Positions 26,584 to 38,859 of a stretch of DNA of 64,000 nt are shown one piece after another. The position numbers and the translations under genes were made by a program. Numbering within the stretch: the stretch's first letter is position 1; each line of letters starts with the position of its first letter. Under the pieces are notes generated by a model. That model saw only the letters and a list, made by a program, of their open reading frames with translations, searched no databases and was not told the origin of the DNA. This stretch comes from Acipenser ruthenus. Lineage: Eukaryota; Chordata; Actinopteri; Acipenseriformes; Acipenseridae. The stretch lies in NCBI RefSeq assembly GCF_902713425.1, contig NC_081243.1, positions 6,427,845 through 6,491,844 of the forward strand, read 5' to 3'.

Positions 26584-27447
26584 CACATTCTTCATGACAT
26601 TTCACAAGATTTTTATTTCAATGTTCTATTTATTTTCAGGACCGGTATTACTGTATGGCATATTTAGTTCCGTTTGTTATTCATGGAGCTATTATTTAAC
26701 ATTGATGTTAAACCTAAATCCTTGTTAGAACCAATCATGTTAGAACCAATCATTGCGATGCATTTCAGAAGATAATGGAAAAGTACGACCTGCTTTATCG
26801 TCACCTATTATGTTTAGAAGCAGAGTGGCTGTGCTTGCCGTGGTCCAGTTAACCCAACAGCAAATATGCGGAGATACTAAAAATGTTCTCTGATCTGTTT
26901 TAGAAATACATATGTTTTGATGATAATGTTTTTGCATTCTGATTTTCGAAGTTTTATATAGCCTATTTATTTTTGAATTTTGCATTCCACAGCACAGTTA
27001 CATAAGAAAGGCGATTACATGCAAAGCTCACTTATTATTTTTGCAAACAGAATCACTTGTGTTAATATTTTCTGACCAAGACAAACCCGAATTTGCCTGT
27101 AAATATTCCACTAGGAGTTGTTGAGTTATACAGCGTTTTACCCCTCTTACCCGGTATGTGTTCACGTTTCAAAGTATGATCAGATACAGTTGTGTTACTC
27201 TGTTAATTCGTTTAAACTGCATAGGCGGTTGCTATGCGCCAGGTGAGATATGGCTGTTAATGGGTTTCGAATCACCTTTCTCGTTTCTAACCTCCTTTTA
27301 ATCTGGAGCCCGTCAGACAATAAAGGAGATTCTTCTTCTTCACAATTACCTGGAAATGGTGCATAAAGAAACAAAGGCTGTGAGGATAAAGCGCTCCACT
27401 TAACAAACCGGTCTCAACTGGATCGAGCAGAGCAATCCACCTGCAGC

Positions 27448-27669
27448 GTGAGGTGCAAGGCAGGATGGTGTTTTAAAATAACACGCTTCTCACAGCAAAC
27501 AGTCTCCAGGGTGTACTTTCAAATGCATGCTGAACAGACACCTTTGTTTTCTGTTAAAAATGACGCGGGTATGTCTTCTATGCATCCTACTTACTTAAAG
27601 GTAGAGGAGGTTATAAGCACATCCAAGCCAGAAGACGACCCATACGTCATATACAATGTATGTTATTAA
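27448..27669 (+). CDS. Possible small ORF or exon, duplicated copy 1
   Basis: An open frame of 73 codons with internal ATGs (MHAEQTPLF, MSSMHPTYL) ending DDPYVIYNVCY. A GTATGT donor-like site follows YVIYN near 27657, so the coding part could be a first exon. I do not recognise the protein. The duplicate at 49565 keeps the frame but differs in several residues (GM to AM, LK to LQ, VCY to VFY), and the donor-like GTATGT is GTATTT there, so there is no sign of strong constraint. It may be non-coding. Confidence 0.2.
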   Translation: MRCKAGWCFKITRFSQQTVSRVYFQMHAEQTPLFSVKNDAGMSSMHPTYLKVEEVISTSKPEDDPYVIYNVCY

Positions 27670-30600
27670 TGTTTTGTTTTTGGGCGTGCTGTGAATGTGT
27701 TTTAACATTGTGCAAAAATTAAAAGAAGAATCCTTTAAATCTGAGTGGAAATTACCTGGTTAAATGTTTAAAAGGAAGGGAGGGGGTGTAACTGCTGTTT
27801 TATTACTAATTTAGACTTATTTCACGCTGTGTTTCTGGGTCATTTTTAGTTTAAACTAGTGTTAGATTTCTTAAGCTCCTAAACACAGATCTGTCTCTTG
27901 ATGAAACGTTTAGGTATGTAATTGAATAATTCTATTGAATGGAATACAATAAAAAGTAACTCTTTGTGTTAATAATGATTAAATACGAGCTTAGTTAAAC
28001 CGAGCCCCCCCCCCCCGTGCAAAACTAAAGCCCGATAACATATATATTTTTTTTAATCTTACCCAATTTTCTTTTCCTAAACCAGTAAAATAAAAGCAGT
28101 ACATCCTGACCCAAAGCTTATTAAATCCAGAACATCGTCTTTTCTGAATTCGAGGCAAAGTATCACCATTCAAGCTGCTATGAAACCATCGGTATCTTAA
28201 ATAAACAAGTCTAAAAGAATCAATATTGATATTGTGTTTCAACATTTAAACTTGTTAATGAACACAAAACAGTAACCTGGGTTTCAGAATATATTTGTAT
28301 TTGTTGTATATTTAAGATGCGTCGGGAGTGGGTTTTAGTATCACTGTAGATTGGATTATTGATGCATTTAATAAAAGAAAAACAAAAGATCTGAACTAAA
28401 AGTGTCCATCTGTTAACCTCTCTCTGTCCTTTTCAAAATCATTCCGAGATGTATCTTAGAAACTGTTGGAAATACTGAAACAAATTGTCCATCAGTTGAA
28501 TTGACTATGCCACAAACAAACTTCTCCAGTGACATTTGAACCAGGGATCTTCTTTATTGAAAACTTAAGCCACTAGGCTCTAGAACTACCCCAAGCTTGT
28601 ATGGATGTCACAGACATTTACTTTTGTACTGTGTGTGTGTGTGTGTGTGTGTGTAATGACTTTGTTTCTAACTAACATTGAAACGATTATGGTAGAAGAC
28701 AAATAAATGTGAAAAAGTGCTAAATGTAAATTATTATTATTATGAGTTGTTATATTGGGATTTGGTCGTGAGTCACTAAGAAGAATGCTTGTATCTTATT
28801 TTTAGATGAAATTTCATCTCTAAAAACAGCCTAGAAAGGGTTGAAAGGCGATCGTAATACATTATATTACTTAGTTTATAAACTGTAAACTGCACCATAC
28901 AGCTTAATTGGCTGTGTCTCAATGCCCCTGGTCGCTAAAAGTGCTTCTCCTATCATTGATAGAGCCAACAAGAAATAAAAGGTTTCAATTTGCCAGTGAA
29001 TATTTGTGTTCTGTCTACTGCATGTGTTTTCTACTTAAATATAATGAGCATTAGATACAATTTGATAATGTAAATGATCAAAAATAGTTTCTCTATTTTA
29101 CTTCAGTCGTGTTATAATTCCCCTGGTAAAAAATGAAATGGTGTTACAACCGCCCAGCTCAGGGAGATATTTATTTTCCTTCAAACTCTGGCTTTTTATT
29201 TTCAGGAACTTTTAAGAGGAGCCCCTCTGTCAAAGGGTCTACATACTGTATTGTGAAGAATGTGGTTATCAGATGATTGCATTACACCCCAGATAGGGCA
29301 GGTGTAACTTAGATAGCCACGAGAGATGACAAGTTAAAGAAGAGCCCCTCAACCCCTTGTTTTTACACACTCCGTTTTAACAAGTCAATTTGTAAACCAA
29401 GGAAAAATCCTTAAAGTGAATTTAGGATACCTCCAAAAATGTTTATTTGCAAAGAAAATGCTTATCATCTGCGTAAAGTATTTGTTTGTGTTTATATATA
29501 AATGCATGAGTGTTTGTAGACAAAATGTACGCCTAAAAAATGTAAAATATCTGCTTACACACCCCGAACTATGTTTATGTTGCATATAAATAACAAGAAG
29601 CAGTGGATCCATCCTGTAACATGTAAGCACAATACAAGTGAACACTTTTACAGGATGTGGCTAAGTAGCTGTTTGTAAATATTTTAAATGTTTTGTAAGC
29701 AATGTTTTCTGATGAATAAATTGGATTATTTAAAAGATTTAACGTGTTTATTGCTTTTTAAAAATTTCAGTTAGCATAACTGAATTACCAGCACCACTAT
29801 GTTTCAATACTACACTGTAGTTGTTGGCAGAACATTGACACAAAAGCATTTCTAAAAGGACAATAATGTGAAAACCACGAGGTTGGTTGGCCACTTGGCA
29901 TCTTAAAATACCATATATTCTTAGCTGACCGTTACAAACTGGACATTCTAAAGAACACCCACCCCAGCTAATGAGGGGCCCAACTAGCATCTCTAAAGTT
30001 GAGTTATTTTCATCTTGGCTAAAATAATTGTAACAAACTCTTGAACTCTCTTAAACAGGTTGTTCCTAATTTTAAACATGTTGTCTTTTATTAAATATAC
30101 ACACTTCTCTGTTTAAAGCCATCCTGTGTCGCTTCCTTCTGTGTCGGGGCAATATAGCTCTGGACATGCAGCCTCTACACGTGTTAACAATTCACATTTC
30201 TCCCCTTTTAAATTGCAACCTTGTTTTTACCATTTATTGCAAAGATTCGACGTTTGGTTCTGCACCGTTTCTTATCTTCAAACAAACAAACCAGCAACAC
30301 CCTTGACACAATGCTGCTAGCCAGTGCTGGACCCCCCTAGTTTCTTATCTTTGAGAGGCACCCTTAGCTCCTGCGGGGCACAGTTTAGTGTACAACAGTG
30401 TTCTCTTTCCCTCAGACACAGACAAACACAGACACATTTAGGGTTTGCAGCATTTTATTTTAAAAATGTTTTTGTTTTTCTTTAAGCAAATACATTGTAA
30501 CAAAGTTGGAACTTGTGCTTGGGTCTCAAGCTGTGTAAATTAAGGTTGTTAAAATGCTAACAATGTATACAGGTTCTCACATTTTATTTTGTTTTATTTA

Positions 30601-30807
30601 TTTGTTTAGCACGTTTTTATTCTTTTTTTAACAGACACGCTTCTCTGTTCTCTACAGGTTTTAACAATTTACTGCTCATTTTATTTTCATAACTTGCTTT
30701 ATCTTTTCAACACTTGATACATTTTTGTTTTTCACATTTTCAAGCTTGCTTTATTTTTCAACACTATACATTTTTTCCCAATTTCAAACTTGTTTAAAGA
30801 AATATTG

Positions 30808-31598
30808 ACGATGTATTCAGTATTTGTAAAACGCTTCAAATTGGCATGTTGCACTTTCTTTTTTAGGTGTCTGAGCTTTTCTTAACAATACAAACAAGCA
30901 GATTCTGTAAAAAAAAAAAAAAAAAAAAAAGGCTTCCCGTGGGTGGGATGAGTGTGGGGCTTGTCGATTGCATCACTGTAGAGGTGGTGTTAGTGGTATG
31001 AGTTTTGCAGAAGCAGGTTTATAAGCCGTGGTGAGTCCGTTTAGCAGGTATACACTATTGGGAAACACGTCACCGCATCGCTGGATTCCCATGATACACC
31101 GCTTCGGCAGGGACTGAAGACAAAGAGGAAGTGTTTCAAACTTTCAGCGCGCTGCCTGCTGAACGCAAAATATTTCTGTTCCCAATCTGGACCTGCGAGA
31201 CACAAACTATCCCTTTACCGAGGTATTCACATCTATTTATATAAGTAATGTAGTGGTAGGTTGATAGTTTGTAGTAGTAAATGCATATATGCTGTACATT
31301 TTAAACTGTACATGTTATTGTATTGCAGTCTGTAACTTGTCGTATATATATATATAACAATAGCATGTTTTCTTTCTAACTTTGTTAATATCGCTTGACC
31401 CGCTTGTATTTTCACACAGTTTTTCGTTACTTTTAAATTATAAATGTTTGTCTATTGATCAGGTTTAGTGCCTTAAAATTATTAAAAAAAAAAAACTAAC
31501 ATACTGCTGACCAAGATGGCTCTTCCTTCACAAAACACTAACAAAGATGGCGTCGTCATCAAATTGCAAACCAAGATGTCGGTGATATGGACTATGAC
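30808..31598. other. Intergenic; three YY1-like motifs
   Basis: A run of 23 A residues lies at 30908-30930. AAGATGG-type motifs, the YY1 core, occur at 31511-31520, 31541-31552 and 31571-31582 at even spacing of about 30 bp, the last as AAGATGTCGG. No gene recognised. The stretch 31020-31230 is moderately GC-rich and ends in a GAG|GTATTC donor-like site, but I could not support an exon. Confidence 0.35.
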
Positions 31599-34500
31599 AA
31601 CATAAGAAAGTTTACAAACGAGAGCAGGCCCCATTCGGCCCATCTTACTCGTTTGGTTGTTAGTAGCTTATTGATCCCAGAATCTCATCAAGCAGCTTCT
31701 TGAAGGATCCCAGGGTGTCAGCTTCAACAACATTATTGGGGAGTTGGTTCCAGACCCTCAATTCTCTGTGTAAAAAAAATACCTTGTATTTTCTGTTCTG
31801 AATGCCCCTTTATCTAATCTCCATTTGTGACCCCTGGTCCTTGTTTTTCTTTTCAGGTCAAAAATGTCTCCTGGGTTGATGGTCTATACTTTTAAGGATT
31901 TTGAATGTTTGAATCGGATCACCACGTAGTCTTCTTTGTTCAAGACTGAATAGATTCAATTATTTTAGCCTGTCTGCATATGACATGTCTTTTAAACCCG
32001 GGATAATTCTGGTTGCTCTTCTTTGCACTTTTTCTAAAGCAGCATTATCCTTTTTGTAATGAGGTGACCAGAATGGAACACAATATTCTAGGTGAGGTCT
32101 TACTAATGCATTGTAAAGTTTTAACATTACTTCCTTAGATTTAAATTCAACACTTTTCACAATATATCCGAGCATCTTGTTGGCGTTTTTTTATAGCTTC
32201 CCCACATTGTCTAGATGAAGACTTTTGAGTCAACATAAACTCCTAGGTCTTTTTCATAGATTTCTTCTTCAATTTCAGTATCTCCCATATGATATTTATA
32301 ATGCACATTTTTATTGCCTGCGTGCAGTACCTTACACTTTCCTCTATAAAATGTCATTTGCCATGTGTCTGCCCAGTTCTGAATGCTGTCTAGATCATTT
32401 TGAATGACCTTTGCTGCTGCAGCAGTGTTTGCCACTCCTCCTATTTTTGTGTCGTCTGAAAATAACAAGTTTGCTTACCATACCAGAATCTAAATCATTA
32501 ATGTAGATGAGGAATAGCAGAGGACCTAATACTGATCCCTGTGGTACACCACTGGTTACCTCGCTCCATTTTGAGGTTTCTCTTCTAATCAATACTTCTT
32601 GTTTTCTACATGTTAACCACTCCCTAATCCATGTGCATGCATTTCCTTGAATCCCTACTTTGTTCAGTTTGAGAATGAATCTTTTATGCGGGACTTTGTC
32701 AAAAGCTTTCTGGATATCTTAATAAACTATGTCATATGCTTTGCAATTATCAATTGTTGATGTTACATCCACAAAATCAAGCAGGTTAGTTAGACATGAT
32801 CTCCCTTTCCTAAAACCATGCTGACTGTCTCCCAGGATATTGTTACCATATAGGTAATTTTTCCATTTTGGATCTTATTATAGTTTCCATAAGTTTACAT
32901 ATAATAGAAGTCAGGCTTATTGGTCTGTAGTTACCTGGTTCGGTTTTGTCTCCCTTTTTGTGGATCGGTATTACGTTTGCTATTTTCCAGTCTGTCGGTA
33001 CAACCCCTGTGTCAAGAGACTGTTGTATGATCTTGGTTAGCGGTTTGTAAATAACTTTTCATTTCTTTGAGTACTATTGGGAAGATCTAATCTGGCCCAG
33101 GGGATTTGTTTATTTTAAGAGCTCCTAGTCCCTTTAACACTTCTGCTTCTGTTATGCTAAAGTTATTTAAAACTAGATAGGAACAGGTCGACATGTGGGG
33201 CATGTTGTCAGTGTCCTCCTTTGTTAAAAACCTGTGAAAAGTAATCCTTTAATATATTTGCTATTTTTTTTCTTTGTCTATGTCCATTTGTGTCTTAGAC
33301 ATTTAACCACTTCAACTCCAGATGTAAAAATGAAGCCCCTTCCCAGGTTTCAGATTTTGAAAATGTTTTCAAACCTGTAATTGCTATAAAATGTTAACAT
33401 ATGATTAATAAAACACAAATAAATCACTTAAGCTGTGTTTTTCATTAACCTTTTATGCTGCTGTGTACTACATACCTATATTCAATATAGAGATAAAAAC
33501 GTTTTTTTTTTTAATAATGAAAGCAAACGCTGCTAATAACAATAATCGGTAAACAGTAACTATCAAATAAAAATCGAACATCAAAACGTGTGCCATTATC
33601 GACTTGCTCTGTGCCATTTATTGAAATGTTCAATACAACAGAAACCAGGATTGCCTTCGCAACCACGGCACATTTTTTCTTGTGTCTTTTTTTTTTTCAT
33701 TTTGTAGCAGACCCTGTACCTGTTTTACAGTGTCTGCTTCGCTTGTGTTGGAGGGATAGTCACAAATGCTTGTACACAGCTACCTTGCACAGGCATTGTG
33801 ATGGATCTGGCTGCTGCATTGCCTGTACCCAGTGCTGTGTTTTGATTACTATTTTGTCACAGTACTGCAATTTCAAACCAAACAGCTTCCCGTTTGCAGC
33901 TGGCTTACCTGTAAAGTAGCTGCATGCTCTTCTGTTTGTACTGTTCTTGGCTCCACATCCTCTTCATCATAATAGCTGAGTGATAAGTTAGCATCACTGT
34001 CGCTGGTATCAAAATCCTCCGAACCAACTTAATTCCCATTGCTCATTATAGAAAGACCACGTACGTTGCCATGTTTAGCTTTCGCTAAAAACTATATAAA
34101 CTACAACTTAACAAGTAAAACTAATAATAAAACAAAACATAATAATTTAAATGTATCTCATCCTTCTAAATGCCCACAGGTAGACTTGTATCCAATTGTG
34201 TGTCATGTAGCTATTCCAATGTCACCTGACCCTCCCTCAACTTTCATTGCACATTCCACAGTACTAGCACTGCTTTAGAGAATGAAACCTGAAACGCTAG
34301 ACTGAGAAACCGATCATAGAATAGAATGGGTAACTTGACGTATGCAGGTACGGCGTGGTACTGTAAGTGGGTGTTCATTTGACGTACGTGAGTCTGTCAT
34401 GGTGTTGAAGTGGTTAACCTCCTCTTTGAATGCTCTTTTGCTGTTATAATATTGGAAAAAGTTTGGAATTGGTTATAGCCCCCTTAGCAATATTGATCTC

Positions 34501-36645
34501 TCTCTTGGTTTTTCTAACTTCCTTTTTGAGTTGTTTGCAGTTCGAAGTACACTTTCTGTGTACTTTTGTTTTTGGTCCCCTTTAAATGCTCTGTAAATTG
34601 CCTTTTTTTATGAATATTTTTAATTGATCTATTAAACCATTTTGGCCATTTTGTTTTGGATTTGTCTACTTTTGGGATGTAATTGTTTTGTGCCTCTATT
34701 ACTACATTAAAGCCATCCTTTTTCTGTGGATGTTTTCTCTATTTTACTCCAATCTGCTTCTGTTAGCCTTTGTTTCATACCTTCATAGTTTGCTTTTCTA
34801 CAATTGTAAACCTTAGCTTTAGTCATTACTTTTGGGGTTTTAAAAAACACTTCAAATGACATCATGTTGTGGTCTGAGTTTGCCAATGGCGCTCTGACCT
34901 CTGTTTTAGTTATTCTGTCTTCATTATTTGAAAAGACTAAATCAAGGCATGCCTCCCCTCTAGTCGGTGCCTTGACAAATTGCGGTAGGAAGCAGTCATC
35001 TGTCATTTCCACCATTTCAATTTCATCTGTTGTGCTCCTTACCGGGTTTTCCCATTTTACATGGAAGTTGAAATCCCCCATTTTTAGTATGGCTTCTCCT
35101 TTTCTACATGCATTTCTAATGGCATTGTGTAACAGATTATTATGCTCGGCGTCTGAATTTGGCGGTCAGTATCATGCTCCTATTATGACCTTTGAATTTT
35201 TGTCCATTTATTCTGACCCATATTGATTCGGTGTTGTTTTTTGTCCTGATTTAACACCTGGGCTTCAAGACTATTTCTTATGAATAGCTCTACCCCTACG
35301 CCTCTTCTGTCCTGCCTGTCTTTCCTATACAGTGTGTACCCACTAATATTATATTTGTCTCCATCACTCTCAGACAACCAAGTTTCTGTAACACCTATCA
35401 CATCGTAGTTACTACTTAGTGCAGTAGTTTCAAGTTCTAACATATTTTTTCGGAGACTTCTAGCATTAAGATAAATACATTTAATAGTTGTCTTACCTGA
35501 GTTGCCCTTGTTTTGATGTGGTCTCCCTTCTGTTTTCTGTTTCCTCCCCCTTTCTTTCTAGTTTAAATGCTTCTGGACCTCCTGAAGGATCCTTTCTCCG
35601 AGTAGATTGGTTCCCTTCTGTTTAAGTGCAGTCCGTCCCACCTGTATAGATAGTCCTTGTTGTAGAAAGTGCTCCAATGTTCAAGAAAGATGAAGCCTTC
35701 CTGTGTACACCACGATTTCAGCCATGCATTTTGATTTTGTATTTCCAGCTGCCCATATGGTCCTTTGCAAGGTGCCAGCAGTATCCTAGAAAATACCACA
35801 GTTTTGGTCTTGTCTTTTAATTTCCTTCCTAGCTCCCTGAACTTGTTTTGCAGGGATCTTGGCCTGTCTCTTCCAATGTTTGCACCGATGTGGACGACTA
35901 CTACCGGGTCTTCTCCTGTTCGTTCTAGGAGCCTGTCCACGTCCTCAGTGATATTCTTGACAGAGGCTTCTGGAAGGCAGCACACTAATAAGAGAGTCCA
36001 AACTGTGAACTGAAGTTGCTGTGTTCCTCAATATGGAGTCCCCAACAATCATGACCTCCCTTCTTTTTGCTGCCTGGCCAGCACTGTTTATAGGGTCCTG
36101 GGTGTTTCTTTCATTATCTTGATGTTGCTTTTGGTTGTCTAAATTTTGAAGTGGCTCAAATTTGTTGGATGTTTTGATTTCTGGTGGTTGTGTTTGACGA
36201 AGTTTCTTTTTTTCCCTTCTTCTGCCTATCTGAACCCAGCTGTTTCGACTCTTCCATCTCCCTGGTGGCTTTCAGTCTGCTAGGGGTGCAGACTTCCATG
36301 AATTGTGGGTGTGTCAGCTCCTCAAGCTCCTGTTGCTGTCTCATTTCCTCCAGCTCCATTTCCAGCACACTTACTAATTTAAGCAATTCCTGGATCGTGC
36401 AGCACTTTACACACACTTGGTTGAGCTCTGTTGGGTTTTCTCAGATTTCCCACATCATGCAGTTGTCACAGATTACTGGCTTGACGACCATGTGTGTTTT
36501 TATTTTTGGAAGTTTAGTTTGTCTTCTGCAGCTGTCAACCTGCTTCTAACTGCGTTGTACTTGTCCACTAGTATTTCTCCCACGCTGTCGCCTCACATGT
36601 TGTCAGAGTGAACACTGGCTGCCTTTAGTTTGTTTTTCTGTGCTG
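31599..36645 (-). mobile_element. CR1-type LINE, copy 2 (nearly full length)
   Basis: Minus-strand non-LTR retrotransposon of the same family as copy 1. From its 5' end (about 36645): ORF1 with a C-x2-C start and coiled-coil (LLKLVSVLEMELEEMRQQQE, near 36360), then an SGNH-esterase-like part with a GDSILRN motif (near 36040), VVVVHIG-NIGRDRP and DGLHLN (near 35620); ORF2 with GVTETWLSESDGD (near 35385), MGDFNF (35081), SDHN (near 34870), YRPVSLTS-equivalent near 32920, [16 protein letters not shown] (near 32550), FSDDTKIGG (near 32455). The 3' end is CATAAGAAAGTTTACAAACG at 31602 on the plus strand. It is interrupted by the piggyBac derivative at 33307-34413. Several stops and frameshifts are present. 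Confidence 0.9.
33307..34413 (-). mobile_element. piggyBac deletion derivative (1107 bp) in the CR1 LINE
   Basis: Terminal inverted repeats CCACTTCAACTCCA and TGGTGTTGAAGTGG lie inside TTAA target duplications at 33303-33306 and 34414-34417. Copy 1 of the LINE shows the uninterrupted site (GAGGTTAAATGTC), so the insertion is exact. On the minus strand near 33600-33760 there is the end of a piggyBac transposase: CRGCEGNPGFCCIEHFNKWH, the C-terminal cysteine-rich domain, ahead of a stop, preceded by RSRHCKTGTGSATK with a frameshift at an A-run. The rest of the transposase is missing, so it depended on a helper. Confidence 0.93.
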
Positions 36646-36848
36646 CGGGCTCTGCCCCCCCCCCCCCCGTGTCGCAGAGCGGCTGCAAATTTGAATCGAC
36701 TAGGATTGTTAAAAGGGGCTGACTTTCCGGTAAAATAAAAATATATGATTGGTCTGGGTTAGCCAGTCAAAATACAAAATGCTGCATTCTGATTGGCTAC
36801 TTGAGAGAATGGCGACACATTTTATTAATTTCTTTTTTTTAACTGCAG
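36646..36848 (+). promoter_or_regulatory. Possible promoter or intron end before exon A
   Basis: Holds a C-run (about 36656-36668), two ATTGG motifs (inverted CCAAT) at 36748-36752 and 36792-36796, and then a pyrimidine tract with CTGCAG at 36843-36848. The last is a good splice acceptor, so exon A is probably internal; the CCAAT pair would alternatively fit a nearby promoter. Confidence 0.3.
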
Positions 36849-37106
36849 CTACTCGGCAGAACCCCCATGTCTGATGCCATGGATTGTGTGAAGATGGAAT
36901 CTGTCCCCATTAAAGAGGAGCTCCCTAAACTTGAACGGGTCCCAATTAGACTGGCTTTCTCTGGATTGCTTTCCCTCCCCATGAAACCGGAGATGCCATG
37001 TGACAGCATCAAGTCAGAGGTGTCTGGTATTAAAGCTGAGAGCAATGAACTGGAGATCCCCCAGACAGCAGGACCAGTTCCCATTAAAGAAGAGGTGCTG
37101 GAAATG
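36849..37106 (+). CDS. Zinc-finger-type N-terminal exon A (partial gene)
   Basis: Exon bounded by acceptor CTGCAG (36843-36848) and donor ATG|GTATGT (37107). From the first ATG (36867) it encodes 80 residues in phase 0: SDAMDCVKMESV, PIKEELPKLERVPIRL, LSLPMKPEM, GIKAESNELEI, VPIKEEVLEM. The acidic PIKEE/IKAE blocks are typical of N-termini of fish C2H2 zinc-finger proteins and include psi-K-x-E sumoylation-type sites. It is homologous to exon B (37772-38268), so the two arose by tandem exon duplication. No finger exon follows within the window; the next coding sequence is a piggyBac transposase. Confidence 0.6.
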
Positions 37107-37771
37107 GTATGTATGAAATATATTGTATTGTGTAGATGCCACTTAACCTGGTAATGTCAGACCGACAAACTTTGCTTCTTTCCTTTGTGCTGGTAACATG
37201 CATGTATTTCTTAAGTGCTGTCCACATCAAAGTGAGTACACTCTCCTCTGAGAAATCAGTTTTCAACCCGGCTCCAGCCTGGAAAGGACCTGGTGTTTTG
37301 AGGGTCCCATTTCTTTACTTCAATGCCACATTTTATAGGTGATGGATATTATACTAATTATTTATCACACGTAAGCACTTCATTTCTCTAGCCAGCTTGT
37401 GATTGCTCTCCGTAATCTCCATAATGGCAATGTTTTTAAATTATGCTAAAATCAAAACTGTTCTACAGTATTTTGCATTTAAGTTTGCATTGTCTGTCTG
37501 TCTTGCTGTCTTTCTGTTCTCTGTGTCTTTCTATCTGTGTGTCCTAATAAGGTAAAACACAAAAAATCAGAACTCGATCGGCTCTCGGTATTGGCCAAGA
37601 CAATCTTATCTGGGCACGTCTAACTTCTTTTCCTTTTACTAAAGTGTAAAAACTTGTCTGGATATTAACAATGGAGGTTATAATTGCATGAATGTTACTC
37701 AACAACATGCAGGGACTTCATTTTTAAACATCTTTTGATAGCATTTTTTATTTATTTTTTTCTTCTTACAG

Positions 37772-38268
37772 CAGCTACCAAGCAGAACAGTGTGTGATGC
37801 CATGGACAGTGTGAAGATTGAAACTGACCTGATTAAAGAGGCGCTCCCTGAACTTGAAGTGGCCCCAATTAGACTTTTATCTGCACTGGCTTCCCTCCCC
37901 ATTAAACAGGAGCTCTGTGAGATCAAAACAGAGGTGTCTGCTGGGATTAAAGCTGAATGCAATGAATTGGAGATCTGCCAGACAGAACCAGTTTCCTTGC
38001 AAGAAGCAGTTCTGGAAATAATGCATATTAAACAGGAGCCCCTCAAAGTGGAGTTTGAATGCTTGGAACCAGAGAGGGAAGAATCAGAGGACTTGAAAGC
38101 AGCCCCTCCTGCGCTGGGTCCTGTACGCCTGCGGGCGTGTAGTGTGGTGCTGAAGAGAATCTGCCTGAGAGTGCAGGGCGCTGGAGCGGAAGCCAGCTCT
38201 CCCAACAGCATGCGAGGATGTGGAAAGGAAGACGGTGGGGAGTTCACATTCAGAATGCAGTCCAGCAG
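37772..38268 (+). CDS. Zinc-finger-type N-terminal exon B (partial gene)
   Basis: Exon bounded by acceptor CTTCTTACAG (ending 37771) and donor AGCAG|GTGAGT (38269). It reads through from its first base in phase with exon A: QLPSRTVCDAMDSVKIETD, then LASLPIKQELCEIKTEV, GIKAECNELEICQTE, IMHIKQEPLKVEFE, and a basic tail ending EFTFRMQSS. It carries several IKQE/IKTE/IKAE psi-K-x-E sites. It ends with two bases of an incomplete codon, the same phase as the piggyBac acceptor at 39632. If exon B is a first coding exon, the ATG at 37802 would be the start. Product unknown; family resemblance is to fish zinc-finger protein N-termini. Confidence 0.6.
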
Positions 38269-38431
38269 GTGAGTAGCTGAGTAGCCGTGGCATTGTAATT
38301 ATACTGTGTCATATTATCCACAGTAGGACTGAGAGGCAGGGAGCAGATGGGTTACGCTACTAGGTACTTAAACACTCCAGTTGAAGTCGCACTCCTATTA
38401 TCGTTCAACTAAAATGGCCCCCAGTATTTTT

Positions 38432-38565
38432 AGCAGATGCCCTTATAATATGACATTGTTTTTTACATACAATTACCCTTTTATACTGCTGGGTTTTTAC
38501 TTGAGCAATCTAGGTGAAGTACCTTGTTCAAGGGTACAATAGCAATGTACCCCATCTGGTCTTGC
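38432..38565 (-). repeat. SINE (type 1) fragment
   Basis: Reverse-oriented fragment with AGCAGATGCCCTTATAATAT at the tail, ACATACAATTACCC and GAAGTACCTTGTTCAAGGGT. The tRNA-like head is missing or strongly diverged. It lies between exon B and the piggyBac gene. Confidence 0.7.
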
Positions 38566-38859
38566 AACTATCTGATGATAGTGAAATCTCCCAGATCACG
38601 TTGTAGGGGAGGTCACAAGCTGTCCAATCATACCTTGACTTTGTTTGTAGCCCAATCCATTAGAGTAATCGATGTGCGAAGTAAACAGAGCCACATCTAT
38701 TGCAAGCAAGCGCGCAGCATTATGCACAACGGATCACGGGTTCTTAACATTTTCTGATCATTTTTCAATTTATAAAATTTGTAAAATCGAACAAAATGTT
38801 GCAGTGTTCCAAAGCATCCCAAACGAAGTCGATTCAGTGTTTCTGAAGATTTGGAGGAG

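Larger units (their letters stand above)
26135..30807 (+). repeat. Segmental duplication, copy 1
   Basis: About 4.7 kb that recurs at 48250-53048 in the same orientation with a few percent differences. Shared landmarks run in the same order: GAGCATGCTTGCGTGCGCG at the left, a 73-codon open stretch, a GT microsatellite, and CAAACTTGTTTAAAGAAATA at the right. Copy 1 has about 252 bp (28001-28252) missing from copy 2 and lacks the histone insertion of copy 2. No gene is certain within it. Confidence 0.92.
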
